Assembly (NCBI RefSeq): GCF_010093815.1
Contig: NW_022985559.1
Coordinates: 745,180-809,179, forward strand
DNA length: 64,000 nt
From: Pseudovirgaria hyperparasitica
Taxonomy: Eukaryota; Ascomycota; Dothideomycetes; Acrospermales; Acrospermaceae
Direction of reading: 5' to 3'
A program made the position numbers and the translations under genes. Positions within the stretch are counted from its first letter, which is position 1, and every line of letters begins with the position of its first letter. Below, one piece after another: positions 47,280 to 58,598 of the stretch. The notes below the pieces were generated by a model, which was not told the DNA's origin, ran no database searches, and saw nothing but the letters and a program-made list of their open reading frames with translations.

Positions 47280-48560
47280 TATAGATATCTAATACTAGTC
47301 CTATCTCTAAGCCTACCTCCTTCTCTTATAAGACTCGCTCTAAAGATATCGCCTCCTCCCTAGCCACGCCGGCTAAGAAGTCTACCTATTACGGTAGTAT
47401 AAAGGCGCGCTCCAAGTCGGAGAAGAGAGTAGCTAGGGCTACTACTACTACTTCTACTACTAATATGGCCACTGGTCGCTCTAATCTAGGTAATCCTAGT
47501 ACTAAACTTATAGATAAAGTAGTTATAGATTCTCCTCTCACTCTAAAGCGTACGCCATCTACTCTACCTTCTCTAGAGGATAAAGAAGATCTTATTATAG
47601 ATAATAATCGCGAGCCCTCGCGCTTACCTACGCCACCGCCTTACCGCTCTTCCTTCCGGTCTAATATAGACCGATTTAGTTACTCTAGGTCCTTTTAGAA
47701 TCTTAATATTTACTCTAAACCCTAGTCTACTAATAATAAGGCCTAGGTCGCTAAGAATACTAAACGTGGTCGCGGTTTACGCTATAGAAAAACGGCGAAC
47801 TACGGTTTAATATACTATAAGTATATTAAGGGCTATACGGCCGGCTCTAAATATCTCTTTCGCTCTAACTCTAGTATTAGCTACTACTCTACTAACCGTG
47901 ACGGGCCTATATACCCTATCTTTACTCTATCTACCCGCTACCGCTACTATACTATAATTAGTAAGACTTATCTATAGATAAGTATAATAGGCTATCTTAA
48001 TCTAGTATAATCTAAAGTAGTCCACGCTAATATATTCTTAGGTTCCTATATATATATAAGATATATATAACGACCTTCGCGTCCGTGAGACCCTTAGGGG
48101 TTCTTATAGCCGCCTATCTACTATATAGAGGGAGTTTAGAGAGCGCTATAAGCTCTTCCTAGAGGTTATTAAAGTATAAGTTATAAGCACGTTAATTATT
48201 TTTAATATCTATTAATTTTTCTAGCCGCCGTAAGATCCCTAGCGCCTAGACTACCTATTCTAGGGAGTCTATCCTAGCTATAGAGGCCGTAGAGAGGATT
48301 CGCTCTATCCCCCTCTATCTATCTTACGCTACTAATAGATCTTATAAGAGGTCTACTATTTCTCCCTCTAAGTCGCCTTATAAGAGGGTATATATTCCTT
48401 TCTAGATTATTCTAGATCGTGTTAGCTAACTTTAGACCTAGTCGCTACGCTCCGGCGCTTAAGGCTCTTCCCTCTAGGCTCTAACGGATCGGGTTATTAC
48501 TCTAGAGGCTAAGGTTATCGTCCTCCGCCGCTATATCATGCGGTTAGAGAGAACTATACT
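47280..48560 (+). pseudogene. coding-like stretch opposite to pol inside the gypsy element, family undetermined
   Basis: Between the chromodomain end and the 3' LTR, the plus strand has a coding-like Ser/Thr/Pro/Arg-rich stretch that includes an open segment of 77 codons at 47,465-47,698. It may be an extra antisense gene of this retroelement, a fragment of another nested element, or captured sequence. It is degraded. Confidence 0.35.
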
Positions 48561-48605
48561 AGAGGTTAGAATAGATAATAAGATAGAGGAGTAGCTCTAT
48601 AGTTC

Positions 48606-48684
48606 TAGCTCTATGGGTTTGGCTCTATATATTAGCTCTATGGTCTAGCTCTATATATTAGCTCTATGCCTGGCTCTATATATT
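48606..48684 (+). repeat. three tandem copies of a 25-27-base unit
   Basis: The unit AGCTCTATGnnnnGCTCTATATATT is repeated three times with small length changes, just left of the short LTR-like insertion. Confidence 0.75.
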
Positions 48685-48714
48685 CTAGATCTACTATAGG
48701 TGGTACGCGCCGGC

Positions 48715-48855
48715 TGTAAGGAGGCGGGCTCTACGTACTAACCAACTACACCAAAAGGACCGAATCTTGAAGCTACTACTTCAAGGGTAGAGTACACTAC
48801 TTATATACGACTGCTGCACATATATAGAATCAACTGGTAGGCCACGTACCTGACA
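48715..48855. mobile_element. 141-base solo LTR-like insertion (TRIM-sized) with 5-base target duplication
   Basis: The segment starts TGTAAGG and ends CTGACA, so it has the TG...CA ends of an LTR. It is flanked directly by CCGGC on both sides (48,710-48,714 and 48,856-48,860). Unlike the DNA around it, it keeps many CpA and TpG dinucleotides, so it looks unmutated by RIP. It contains a hairpin-forming CTTGAAG...CTTCAAG. It has no coding capacity. It is either a solo LTR left by recombination or a very small non-autonomous element. Confidence 0.75.
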
Positions 48856-50095
48856 CCGGCTCTATTTACCTAGCTTTTATCCGTTTTAGTCCTTTTTAGA
48901 CCGTTTAGATACCCGTCGGCTAGTTTCTAGTAATTTAATTCTTAACTTAGTGATATTATATGTACGCTCGCTTAGCTTATAACTATCGGTTTCTACATTC
49001 TAATTTTCCTTAAGTTACCTAAGTATAGGCACCGTATATAAATTAGTTTATCTCTATAAATTCTATTAGAGTACCTAAACTAGTAGCCTAGTAGTTATCG
49101 GTTCGGGTACTCTAACCTTTTATATTTCGTGTTAAGAGTTTAATTCTATAGTAGGGTACCTTTTTTTTAGGTTCTTAGTCCTATATTTTTCTCGTATATA
49201 ATAGTCCATATTAGTCCATTCTAGACTCTTCTATGTTATTCTATTATGGTATATCGCGTCGCGTTCCTAAAATAGTTATTTACGCTTTCTACGCGTCTAG
49301 TAACCGTACGACGCTTAAATTATGGGGCTACTATATAGAGTTTTCCTAGTGCGCGTCTAGATTTCCTAGTTTAGCACTTCGTTCTCTATAGTATCCTTCT
49401 TCTTTTTATAATGACCGTAACGTTACTATACTTATATTAATAATACGCTATTCTATATCTTTTACTTATATATAGCCATTATAGAACTTAAGATATATAC
49501 CGCTAGTTCCTAGGTGTCCTCGTCCTTAGTATAGTCCTTCTAACGGATTCTATATTTCTAAATACCGTCTTTATTAATTCTATATTCGATAATATAGTCT
49601 ACTTCGAACACGTCTAGTCTATCTTAGGGTATAATAGAGTATAACTATACGTTCGTGTAGCTATATATATTAGATCGAAATCTTTCGAGTAGTAAGACGT
49701 GGAACACGTTATAGATTCTTATATCGCTTCCTAAGTCGAGCTTATAGGCTCTTATACCGATACGACGTTTAATTCGGAAGGGACTAGCTATTTTATAATC
49801 GAGCTTCTTATTTACTCGTGATATTTATATATTATAGACGTTAAGAAGGATCTTATCGCCCTTCTTATACGTCTAATCCTTAGCTAATCTATTATAGTAC
49901 TTCGTATACGAGTCGTTTACTTATTAGATTATAGCGCGATAGTTACATGCGGTTTCGAAGATTTTAATTACTAATTTCTAAGCGTGGACGTTCACGTCTA
50001 TTATTTAATTAAATTAGACCGTCTAAGGCTTAAAACCTATCCTTAGACTACGTCCGAGGTTCGCCTAGAAAGGTATAATATCTATTATACTATAA

Positions 50096-50165
50096 NNNNN
50101 NNNNNNNNNNNNNNNNNNNNNNNNNNNNNNNNNNNNNNNNNNNNNNNNNNNNNNNNNNNNNNNNN
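50096..50165. other. assembly gap, 70 N
   Basis: Seventy unknown bases lie inside the integrase region of the gypsy element. The true gap length is unknown, so element lengths spanning it are approximate. Confidence 0.99.
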
Positions 50166-53100
50166 TAGGTAGGCCTCGAGCGTCTAGTTCTATCGCTCTA
50201 TCTAGCTATCCGTCTAAGGATAAAATGCTATAGATATATTTCTATTTATACTTACTATTTTATAGAATAACGTCTAGAATTTAGATATAAAGGTACTTCC
50301 TCGGTCCGTAATAATCCTTTTTAGTATACTATGGACCTTAATAATCTCGTTCTAGAACACCTACGCTAGTTCTTTAGATGTAATTATCTTCTATACCGGG
50401 ATATACCTAGATATCTTTATAAGTCTATCCACGATAATAAGAATAGAATTATAACTTATTCTAAGCATCTCGCTTAGAGGTAAGTTAACTATAAAATCTA
50501 TAATAATATCTTTCTATATAAAGAGGGGGGCTAAAAGAGACTATAAATTCCTATATAGCTTATGCCTAGGGGCCTTTATTCTTTAATAAATCGGATAAGT
50601 AGCTATCTATTCTTTAACGTACTTAGGTATATCTTCCTAAAAATAGTACTAATAAATTAAGCTTAGGGTATATATATATCTAAAGTATTCTACTAGGTTA
50701 GCGTTATAGTATCGGCTAACTACGTTAAATCGCGTGTTATCTATTAGTATATAGCACTTTCTATCGTAGTAAAGTAAGCCGTCTATAAAGGTCTACTTAT
50801 AGTCTACTTTAGTCCGTAATAACCTATCTTACTATATTTTACGTAACTTTAAAACTATCGGGTCTATCTTCTATAGATCTATAATTAACTAGGTAAGGTT
50901 AATTAGATATTCACGCTAGGTATTATCGTCCTTCCTAATAGCGCTAATAAACGGCCTACTAGGGACTTTAGTACCGCGTCTTTAGTTACCGGCTTCGGTC
51001 TTAGAGATTTAATTACCGGTATTAACGTTAGTATCTCGCTAATCGCCTAATAACTTAAAATCTAACCTCGTCCTTAAGAGTTAGGCCTATAGCTACTCTA
51101 GGACCCTATAGCTACTATAATCCTAGGCGCCTTCTTTATAGTTAGGTCTTCTTAATATTCTATTAGCTAGGTTTATACTTCTAGGTCGATAGTAGATTAT
51201 AAAGTAAAAGTTCGTAAGCTACTTAGCCTATTAGACCTATTAATGGTTTAAAACCGTTATACTTATAAACCCCTTTAAGTTATAGTAATTAGTTAGTAAC
51301 TTAACGTTATATATAGTACCTTTAAGATAATATCGCTACTATTTAAACGACTCTACTATTACTAGTAGCTCTTAGTTATAGATAGTATATCTAGTCTTAA
51401 TATCGACTATTTTACGTGAGAAGAACGTAACTAGATACTATTAGACCTTTTTAGACTTAGTTAGTCTAGGCTAGAAGAGAATACCTAAGATTATAAATTC
51501 TAACGCGTCGGTTTTAATATAGATAGGTTTAGTCGGGTCGAAGTACACTAGTAATAGGGTAGTTATAAATACCTCTTTAATTTTCTTAAAGGAGGCCCTT
51601 TCGCCTTCTAATAATTCTATAGACTACGATTTAATATTATACTATTTCTATCTACCGCGGACTATAATAGACGAATCTATAGTAGTAGTACACGCGTTAA
51701 GCGGTACTACTAGCTAGGAGAAATACTTAACGAATTTTCGGTAGTAATTAGCGAATCTAATAAAGACACGTATATCTTAAACCGATTTTAGTTTAGGCTA
51801 GTCCACGATAGTAGCGACTCTATCCCTTTCTATAGTTATACCTTAATTAGTAATAATAAAGCTAAGGAAGTTAATATAGTCCTAGTGGAACTCGCATTTA
51901 GATAGCTTAATATATAGCTTATATTTTTCTAGCCTATCTAGGACTACGCGTACGTGCTAGATATATTCTTCTTTATTATTAGAGAAGATAAGGATATTAT
52001 TAAGGTATACGATATACGTCGTATTAAGTAGGCCTACTAGCGCATTATTAATATATACTTAGAAGGTTCCTAGCGCGTTAGTTAGTCTAAAAGGGACTAC
52101 TATATACTCGAAGTATCTATAACGGGTTCTAAACGCCGTTTTCTACTTATCGCCCTTCTTAATATATAGGCGGTAGTAGGTATCGCGTAGATCGAGCTTA
52201 GTAAAGATCTTCGCGCGCCCTAGTCTATTAATAGACTCGGAGATAAGAGGTAGTAGGTAATAATTCTTTCGCGTAATATTATTTAGGCTATAGTAGTTAA
52301 TATATAGACGGAGACTCCTATCCTTCTTCTTTATAAAGAGGATTAGAGCTCCGGCTAGGGATATACTAGGCCTAATCTATCCTCGCGTAAGGTTCTTTTC
52401 GATGTATTCTTAGAGGACCTATAGCTTAGGTTCTAATAGAGGGTAGATAGGTCCGTATAGGGGTTATTAACCGTCTTTAAGATTAATAGTAAGGTTAGTA
52501 GATTAGTATTAAGGTAATTTAGATAAGTCGATCGCTAATATAATATATTAGTATATTTTATACTAATATAGTAGGTTTTCGTCTACTTTAATACTAAGCT
52601 CTCTATTTTAAGTAAGTAAGAGGACGTAGATAGCGGAGATTACCTTTTTATAGTCCTTCTAGAATTATTCGTCGTCGACTAGCTATACTAGGTTCTATTA
52701 TAGTAGGTATATACGCTAGCCAGCTATTTTCTAGATAAAGTCTAGTTTTAGGTTATATTTTTTAAGCTATGGTATACCGAGGATTATATTAAAGAGACTA
52801 TCTACTATAATAAAGGTTAAGTAGTAGGGTTTCTACTTCCCCCCGCTATTCTAGATACTATATTTAATAGTATAGGTACCCTATAATTTAATAGAACTAT
52901 TAATACTATAGAAGGTAGTATCTATTAGTACTTAAATATCGACGTTAAGTTCTCGTGCTTATTAAGTCGATATAACGTTAGTAGCTAAACCGCTATTAAG
53001 TATTATAGTCTAATATTATCTATAAGGGACCTTAATAGGCCTAGCCTATAGTTCGATATACTAGTTAGCTAGTTATCTCTCTATTTTAGTTACGTCTATA

Positions 53101-54549
53101 AGTCACGAGGGTTCCTTATAGATAGTTAGTTTTTTATATTATATACCGGGTAGTTAGGCGCGATATATCCTAGCTACTAGCACTTATAGTATATAACTAA
53201 CTTAGTATCTATATTAGTATTTAGTAGTTTCTCTAAGCGGCACTCGGGTGCTATATAGCCTATCCTACTATAGGTATAGTAGGTAACTTTAGGTCGTTTA
53301 TATAAGTCGTTTCTCGTATCTTAATATATCGACTAGTAGAAAGATCCGCGGTATAGGCCTTGTCTTCTTAAGTTCGTAGAGTGGTAGCGCCTATAAGGTA
53401 TTCCGCGCAATCTATTACTAAACCGGTCCTCTTTAGATGATTTCGTATTAGATTAGATTAATAGAGATAGTCATGCGCCTATATAACGTTAGTTATTTAT
53501 TATACGCTAATATCGTTCTACGAGATTTATAAGTACCTAAAGATTAGTAGAGATAGATATTATAAGGTCGATGCGTTTCTTTACGCTCGGGTTAAGGGAC
53601 CTTTTAAAGTTATTATATTATCGAACTATACGATCTTCCTCGGCTTCTCTCTAAAGAGGTTAGAGATATTCGAGAAGTTATAACGGGGATTATCTCTCTC
53701 GCTATTAAGTCTTAAAGATATAGCTCTAAGCCTATTTATATTACTTGGCTCTATCGCCGAAGTATTAAAGAAGGAATTCGGTAAACGTGTTCTAGTTATA
53801 CGTATCCTTAGGGTATTTAATTCGATATACTATCTAACGTTTAGATAGCGTTAGGTCTAGGTAGTTCTATATAAACCTAATCTTATTACTATCGTTTGTG
53901 AATAGGTAGAAGAATTAGCTATACTAATAAGCCTATTCGTGAAAGCTCCTCCTAGTTTTACCGTTAAAGTAAGGTAGTTTCTTAGGCCGAGGTAACTAGA
54001 ATAGTAATAGACTTAGTTAGACTATTTCGGCTTAAGTTAGTCTATATTAGTATAGATTAGTTACTACTAGTACTAAAGCGCGTAGTACGGCTTCGAGTCT
54101 AGCGGTTTATCCTTATACTTTATTAAGTTTACGAAGTTACTACTTAAGCTAAGCCTAACGCTATCTCTCCGTGTATAGCTTAGTATATATATTATTATAA
54201 GGCGTGGTTAACGTTAGTTAGTTCTAATAAATTAATTTATTAACGTTAATAGGGTCTAGTCTTATAATAAGAATAGGTCTAGTATAGTATAAACTAGACC
54301 GCGATAGAGTATAATGGAGTCCTTCCTTATTATCTAGGTAATCTTCTATAGTTATATAGAATACCGTACTAGTTATTAGTACGATAGCCTATAGGGTATA
54401 CTTATTAGTAGAGGTGGTCGTAGAGAGACTATTCTCTTCGTTTAGATTTAGAGAGAGTCTCTTATATAAGGTAGTACCACGGGTATTATAGCGCGTAGTA
54501 GGAGCTATCTCTATAAGCTACCGTCGTACTATATAGAGAGGAATTAAAA

Positions 54550-54787
54550 TATAAAGAGTAAAGACGTAGGATAGTAGTCTAATAGTTTATAGAGAGATAT
54601 AGGAATGTATTTATAGAGTAATCTTACTCTTATACGAGGTTAATTCCTAATAAGTAGGAATTGGTTTATATAGTCTACTTATATAGTAACCTTGCTTAAC
54701 TTAGCTAACTCAACCTAGCTCTGGCCACTACGTGGCTGCATGGATTAGAATGGTTTATATAGGTCCATTGTGGTTCCCGTCCTAATA
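54550..54787 (-). repeat. 5' LTR of the gypsy element
   Basis: This 238-base direct repeat is partner to 46,568-46,805 and is followed by the ACTAT target duplication. It is the 5' LTR by the orientation of pol. Confidence 0.85.
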
Positions 54788-54792
54788 ACTAT

Positions 54793-56460
54793 GCTTAATA
54801 GAACTCTATATAACTTTACTATCTTGTAATAAGTAGTTCTAAGACGAGTAATCTCCTTAACTTATCTATATTAATAATAGTTTTTAACGGCGTATTCGCG
54901 GAGTAACCTAATTCTATCCTTCGTCCTACTATAAGTCTCCTTTACTAGCTACTACTTAAGTACTAGTTAAATAACGTTAGCCTAGTAAAGTTCTAGCTAA
55001 GTAGAACTACTATATAGAGCGGGATTTATTATCTCTAGTAGTATTAATAGACGAGGACGTTAACTCTTAACCTCACGAGGGTATTAACTATTAACCTTAC
55101 GAGTCGGCGACGGTAACGTATAGGGCGGTAGAATATTTATCGGGTAAAGAGGTACACGTGTTCCGAATATAGGATTAAACTATTAAAGCTAACTCTACCT
55201 TATTTACTCTTTAAATTAACGACGCTCGGCTTAACGCTTAGCCTATTCCTTAATTCTACTAGCCTTTTCCTCCTTACGATAATCGAAGTCCTCTATTACT
55301 ACTATTATTCTCTTAGTTTAATACTTATATACGAGGGCGTTAATATTAATATTCTACTTATTTCTACCTAGCTTCTTTACTAACTTTCTCTTATAGAGTT
55401 TAGATACGAGTTATCTTATTATAGAAATAGGAGAATCCTCGACTAAGGTACTAGGAGTACTAGTAATAATAGCGTGTACCTATAGCTCTATTAACACGCG
55501 TTTAATCTTATAATAGAAACGTCTAGCCGGAGATAGGATAATAAAGTAGTGCCCTTATTCATTACTATAACCGGCGTCTATATAGTAGTAGGTTAACTTA
55601 ATCGAACTAATTATCTTAATCTATTTTAGGCTAGCGTCCTTCCTCTACTAAGCCTTATTATATATAACTTAAGTACGTCCTCTTAGTTACTAAGTATCTA
55701 TATTTAGTAAACTTCGAAGCTCTATACACGGCGATAGCGTAGAAGAGTCGCGGTAATAACTACGTTAAGGTTACTAAGATAATAGAGGTTTCTTACCCCA
55801 CGACTTATACTTTATACTATTCTTAAAGGTAACTATAATAGGCTCGTCTTTAGTACTAGTAAGTAAGTGTATCTCGTCTATAATTATATAGACTCTTTTC
55901 TAGCTAACGATCGACTAGTCGTTAATAGTAAGTATCCTTCTCTACTTCTTTCTTATACTAAGACTATATACTATCTAGCGAGTATTAAAGGTCTAGTTAT
56001 TAGTACTAAGTCTTATACTAATCGCCTTATTAATAGTAGCCTTATATACCTTACGATTAAACGTATATTATAGAATAGTAATAAGTTTATCTACCGCCTC
56101 GTTCTTCCTATTAACGCGTAATCTCTAGAATACGTATATTCTATATATCTCCTCTATATCCTTATCCTTAGCCTCTATAATCTTATTCTAACCACTATTA
56201 ATAGAATTAGAAGGAGGAGATAAAGAAATAGAAGTAGAAGAAGAAGAAGTAGAGGACGGAGGAGAAGAAGGTATAGCCTTCGAAGGCGTAGAAATGTCGA
56301 TAACACGTAGATTTTTCGGCGCCGCGGTACGTTTACGAGCCTACTTCTTTGCTATTACCCTTACCATAGCTACCTCTATTAATTTAGTAGTAGATTTATA
56401 CTAATAAGGAGGAGGAGGAGAAGAAGGAGGTTTAGTAGACGCGTCTATAGTAAATTAAAC
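54793..56460 (-). pseudogene. degraded second coding region of the outer DNA transposon
   Basis: The minus strand has coding character with repeated interruptions. It includes a Ser/Thr/Pro-rich stretch near 56,220-56,300 and a segment IIIDEIHLLTSTKDEPIIV near 55,845-55,905. I do not recognise the family. Between the two inverted repeats it converges on the Tc1-like transposase, so it may be an accessory gene of the transposon or another old insertion. Confidence 0.45.
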
Positions 56461-56575
56461 GCTTTAAGCGGGTTTTTTCAACCTCGTAGAGGGTATATAG
56501 GTAAAAAAAATATGTGGAGACTTAACACTAAGTATATTAACTAATATTCGATAGTATATATATATTAAAACCTTA

Positions 56576-56693
56576 TATAGCGACGAGTATACGATAAAAT
56601 ACTAAAATATATCCGTCTTACGTAAATTTGGGTAGGGGAGACATAGCGTAACATGCGAGTGCCAAGCCGACTTAGGTTCTAGGAAAACGACGG
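56576..56693 (-). repeat. right terminal inverted repeat of the DNA transposon
   Basis: It is the reverse complement of 45,006-45,123 with about a dozen differences, ending ...TAGGAAAACGACGGAT. Confidence 0.85.
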
Positions 56694-58598
56694 ATCCACC
56701 TCCTTGCCTAGCTACAATCCTCCGGCGACGGACAGAGGTCTCGTGATGGCGACGATTTGAGAAGACCTTCCCTCCGAGCCGTGTTCTCGGGGATTGAGGG
56801 TATAGAAGAGGCGTCTAAATACACGACTGGACAGGAGGTTTGAAGAGCGTCATGAAGACGCCAGACGCAGAAAGGACCTGACTAATACACTAGACATCAT
56901 CCATCCATATCCACTACTCCGGCGTTTGATCGACTCTCAAGCCCAGCAGACCAGTGGAGTAATGTATAGTATAAAAGTATCTGTACAGTAGTATCAGTAG
57001 TATCAAAGGAATCATAGCCCTGCAGATACGACCTCTTAGGTAGGTGCGGACACACAACAAACACACTCAGCCAATCCTATTGGTCCTTGCGGCGACAGCG
57101 CCCCCTAAACGGCAAGAGCGCCGCGCCAATTGGCCCAGGAGGCAGGAGCGGGCGGTTGTGGCAGGCAGGTGCAGCCAGGTGTTGGCGGAACGAACGAGCG
57201 TTCTTGCCGTCCCCGCATCCGATTGTTTTGCATCATCCCAGTCGTACTTGCCTACCCTGGACCCCCGACTATCTCCTGTAATCCCCGTGGGGAGATTTTC
57301 CTGCTCCCTTGCATCTCCCTATTCACTTCAACATCAACATCATACCAATTAACACTCTGACACCGTCACAACATCTGTTCTGGTTGTCTACGACTCACTC
57401 GCACCACCGCACGCGACGCTTCGTCCCTGGGTTGACACTTCCGGACTTCCACGACAGTTGGACAGGCCGTTAGTTGGCCTTGGTGCCAACACTCTGGATA
57501 GCGTCCCGTCCACCATGGGCCCCAGATTCTGACACTTGCTCCGCGCACAGTTACATGCCGGCCGTGGGCTATGTGCGTCGGCCTTTGTCCCGATCACAAG
57601 GGTGCTGCCTCAGAGGTTCGTTCACCTCAGGCTTGACGGCGGCGCTGCAGTCCCGTCCCCGTGGCTTCGTCCAGAGGAGGCGAACATTCTAGCGCTGGCG
57701 TGTGTGCGACAGTAGTGATGACTGACAGGATGCGCCATTTGCTAGTTCGCGGAGCCACGGACGAGATGGCTGGTTGCTGGTGAAGATACGACACTGTGTG
57801 TGTGTGTGTATATGTGCATGGTTGTGTGTAACGGCGCTCCAAGTTCTTCAGACGCAAGTATCGAATGTCCGCTTACTCGCCTTCACTCTCAACCTCGGCC
57901 TAGTCTTCTCGCGGGGAGGTTTTGTGTGAAGGACAGGAAGACCTGCAGACATCTACACGCCCCACAGTCGTCCAAACTCTGGGGTATGTGGCCATGGGAA
58001 GGTGATACCGTTGCCAAGCAGGCGCAGTTAGAGTCAATACCGGCGATTTCTACCTCGTCAACACCCTAGACTGACGTTTGACATGTTCCAAGCACCGCTA
58101 GAGCCTTGTAAGGGTTTCTAGCATGCGACACCGGCCGTGTGGCTGGCCTATAGCAGAAAAATTCTCACGGAATGCCCGAGTACAGACGGCAAGGGTGTGA
58201 AGGACTTCGCATCGCAATTGGACCCTCGCCACCATGAGCATGTTTGTGCTATACGTAACGTAAGAAGGAATAGGCGGGAAGGGAGGAGGCCATGCGACTA
58301 TCACCATGCCGTTACCGTATGCGGAAGAGCATATCACTAGCACTATTAGCTAACATTCCTCGGGAGCCACCGATCTCATCCGGCTGCTACTGTTGAGCGG
58401 GGCCGCTCGCATCTACCATAAGATCTTCTTATACTTGGGTTGTATAGTCCCATGTTGTAGCACTTGGAGTCCTGAATGATACTCGTTGCCAGATCCCATA
58501 GCCCATCCTGCTAGGTGTTTTCCTAAAGTCTTGACTGCTGTTGTCTTCCTTTCTTAAAGTCCACATTCCGGATCCCGAGGAGGAGGATTATTGCCGCT
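56694..58598. other. upstream region of aquaglyceroporin
   Basis: This has normal base composition and no supported gene. A GT run lies near 57,796-57,809. It is the remaining promoter-side DNA between the transposon island and the channel gene. Confidence 0.45.

Larger units (their letters stand above)
46568..54787 (-). mobile_element. Ty3/gypsy chromovirus LTR retrotransposon, degraded copy
   Basis: This is a fossil element of about 8.2 kb with 238-base LTRs at 46,568-46,805 and 54,550-54,787, flanked by a 5-base target duplication ACTAT (46,563-46,567 and 54,788-54,792). It reads on the minus strand. The recognisable parts from right to left are a gag region with zinc knuckles near 53,150-53,300, reverse transcriptase near 52,450-51,900 (active-site strand near 51,975-52,010), RNase H, integrase, and a chromodomain near 49,480-49,620. 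A purine-rich tract adjoins the left LTR. It is heavily mutated throughout and contains an assembly gap. LTR divergence is dominated by RIP-type changes and cannot be used for dating. It inserted into the DNA transposon. Confidence 0.88.
45006..56693 (+). mobile_element. RIP-mutated Tc1-type DNA transposon carrying nested elements
   Basis: The block is bounded by inverted repeats of about 118 bases (45,006-45,123 and 56,576-56,693) that match except for about a dozen differences, mostly transitions. Inside, the DNA is very AT-rich with few CpA or TpG, the mark of RIP. Removing the LTR element (46,568-54,787) leaves a host transposon of about 3.5 kb. It has a degraded transposase read rightward near the left end and a second degraded coding region read leftward near the right end. 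A clear target-site duplication was not found, because the outermost bases of the two ends differ by a small insertion (GGATCCATCC against GGATCC). Both coding regions are full of stops, so the copy cannot move by itself. Confidence 0.8.

Noticed and set aside
48715-48855. tRNA gene on the minus strand (A-box-like TGGTGTAGTTGG, tRNA-Val-like start)
   Set aside because: No B box, no paired acceptor or T arm. TG...CA ends and the target duplication favour an LTR-like insertion.
46568-54787. Dating the gypsy element by LTR divergence
   Set aside because: Differences between the LTRs are mostly RIP-type transitions, so a molecular clock would be misleading.
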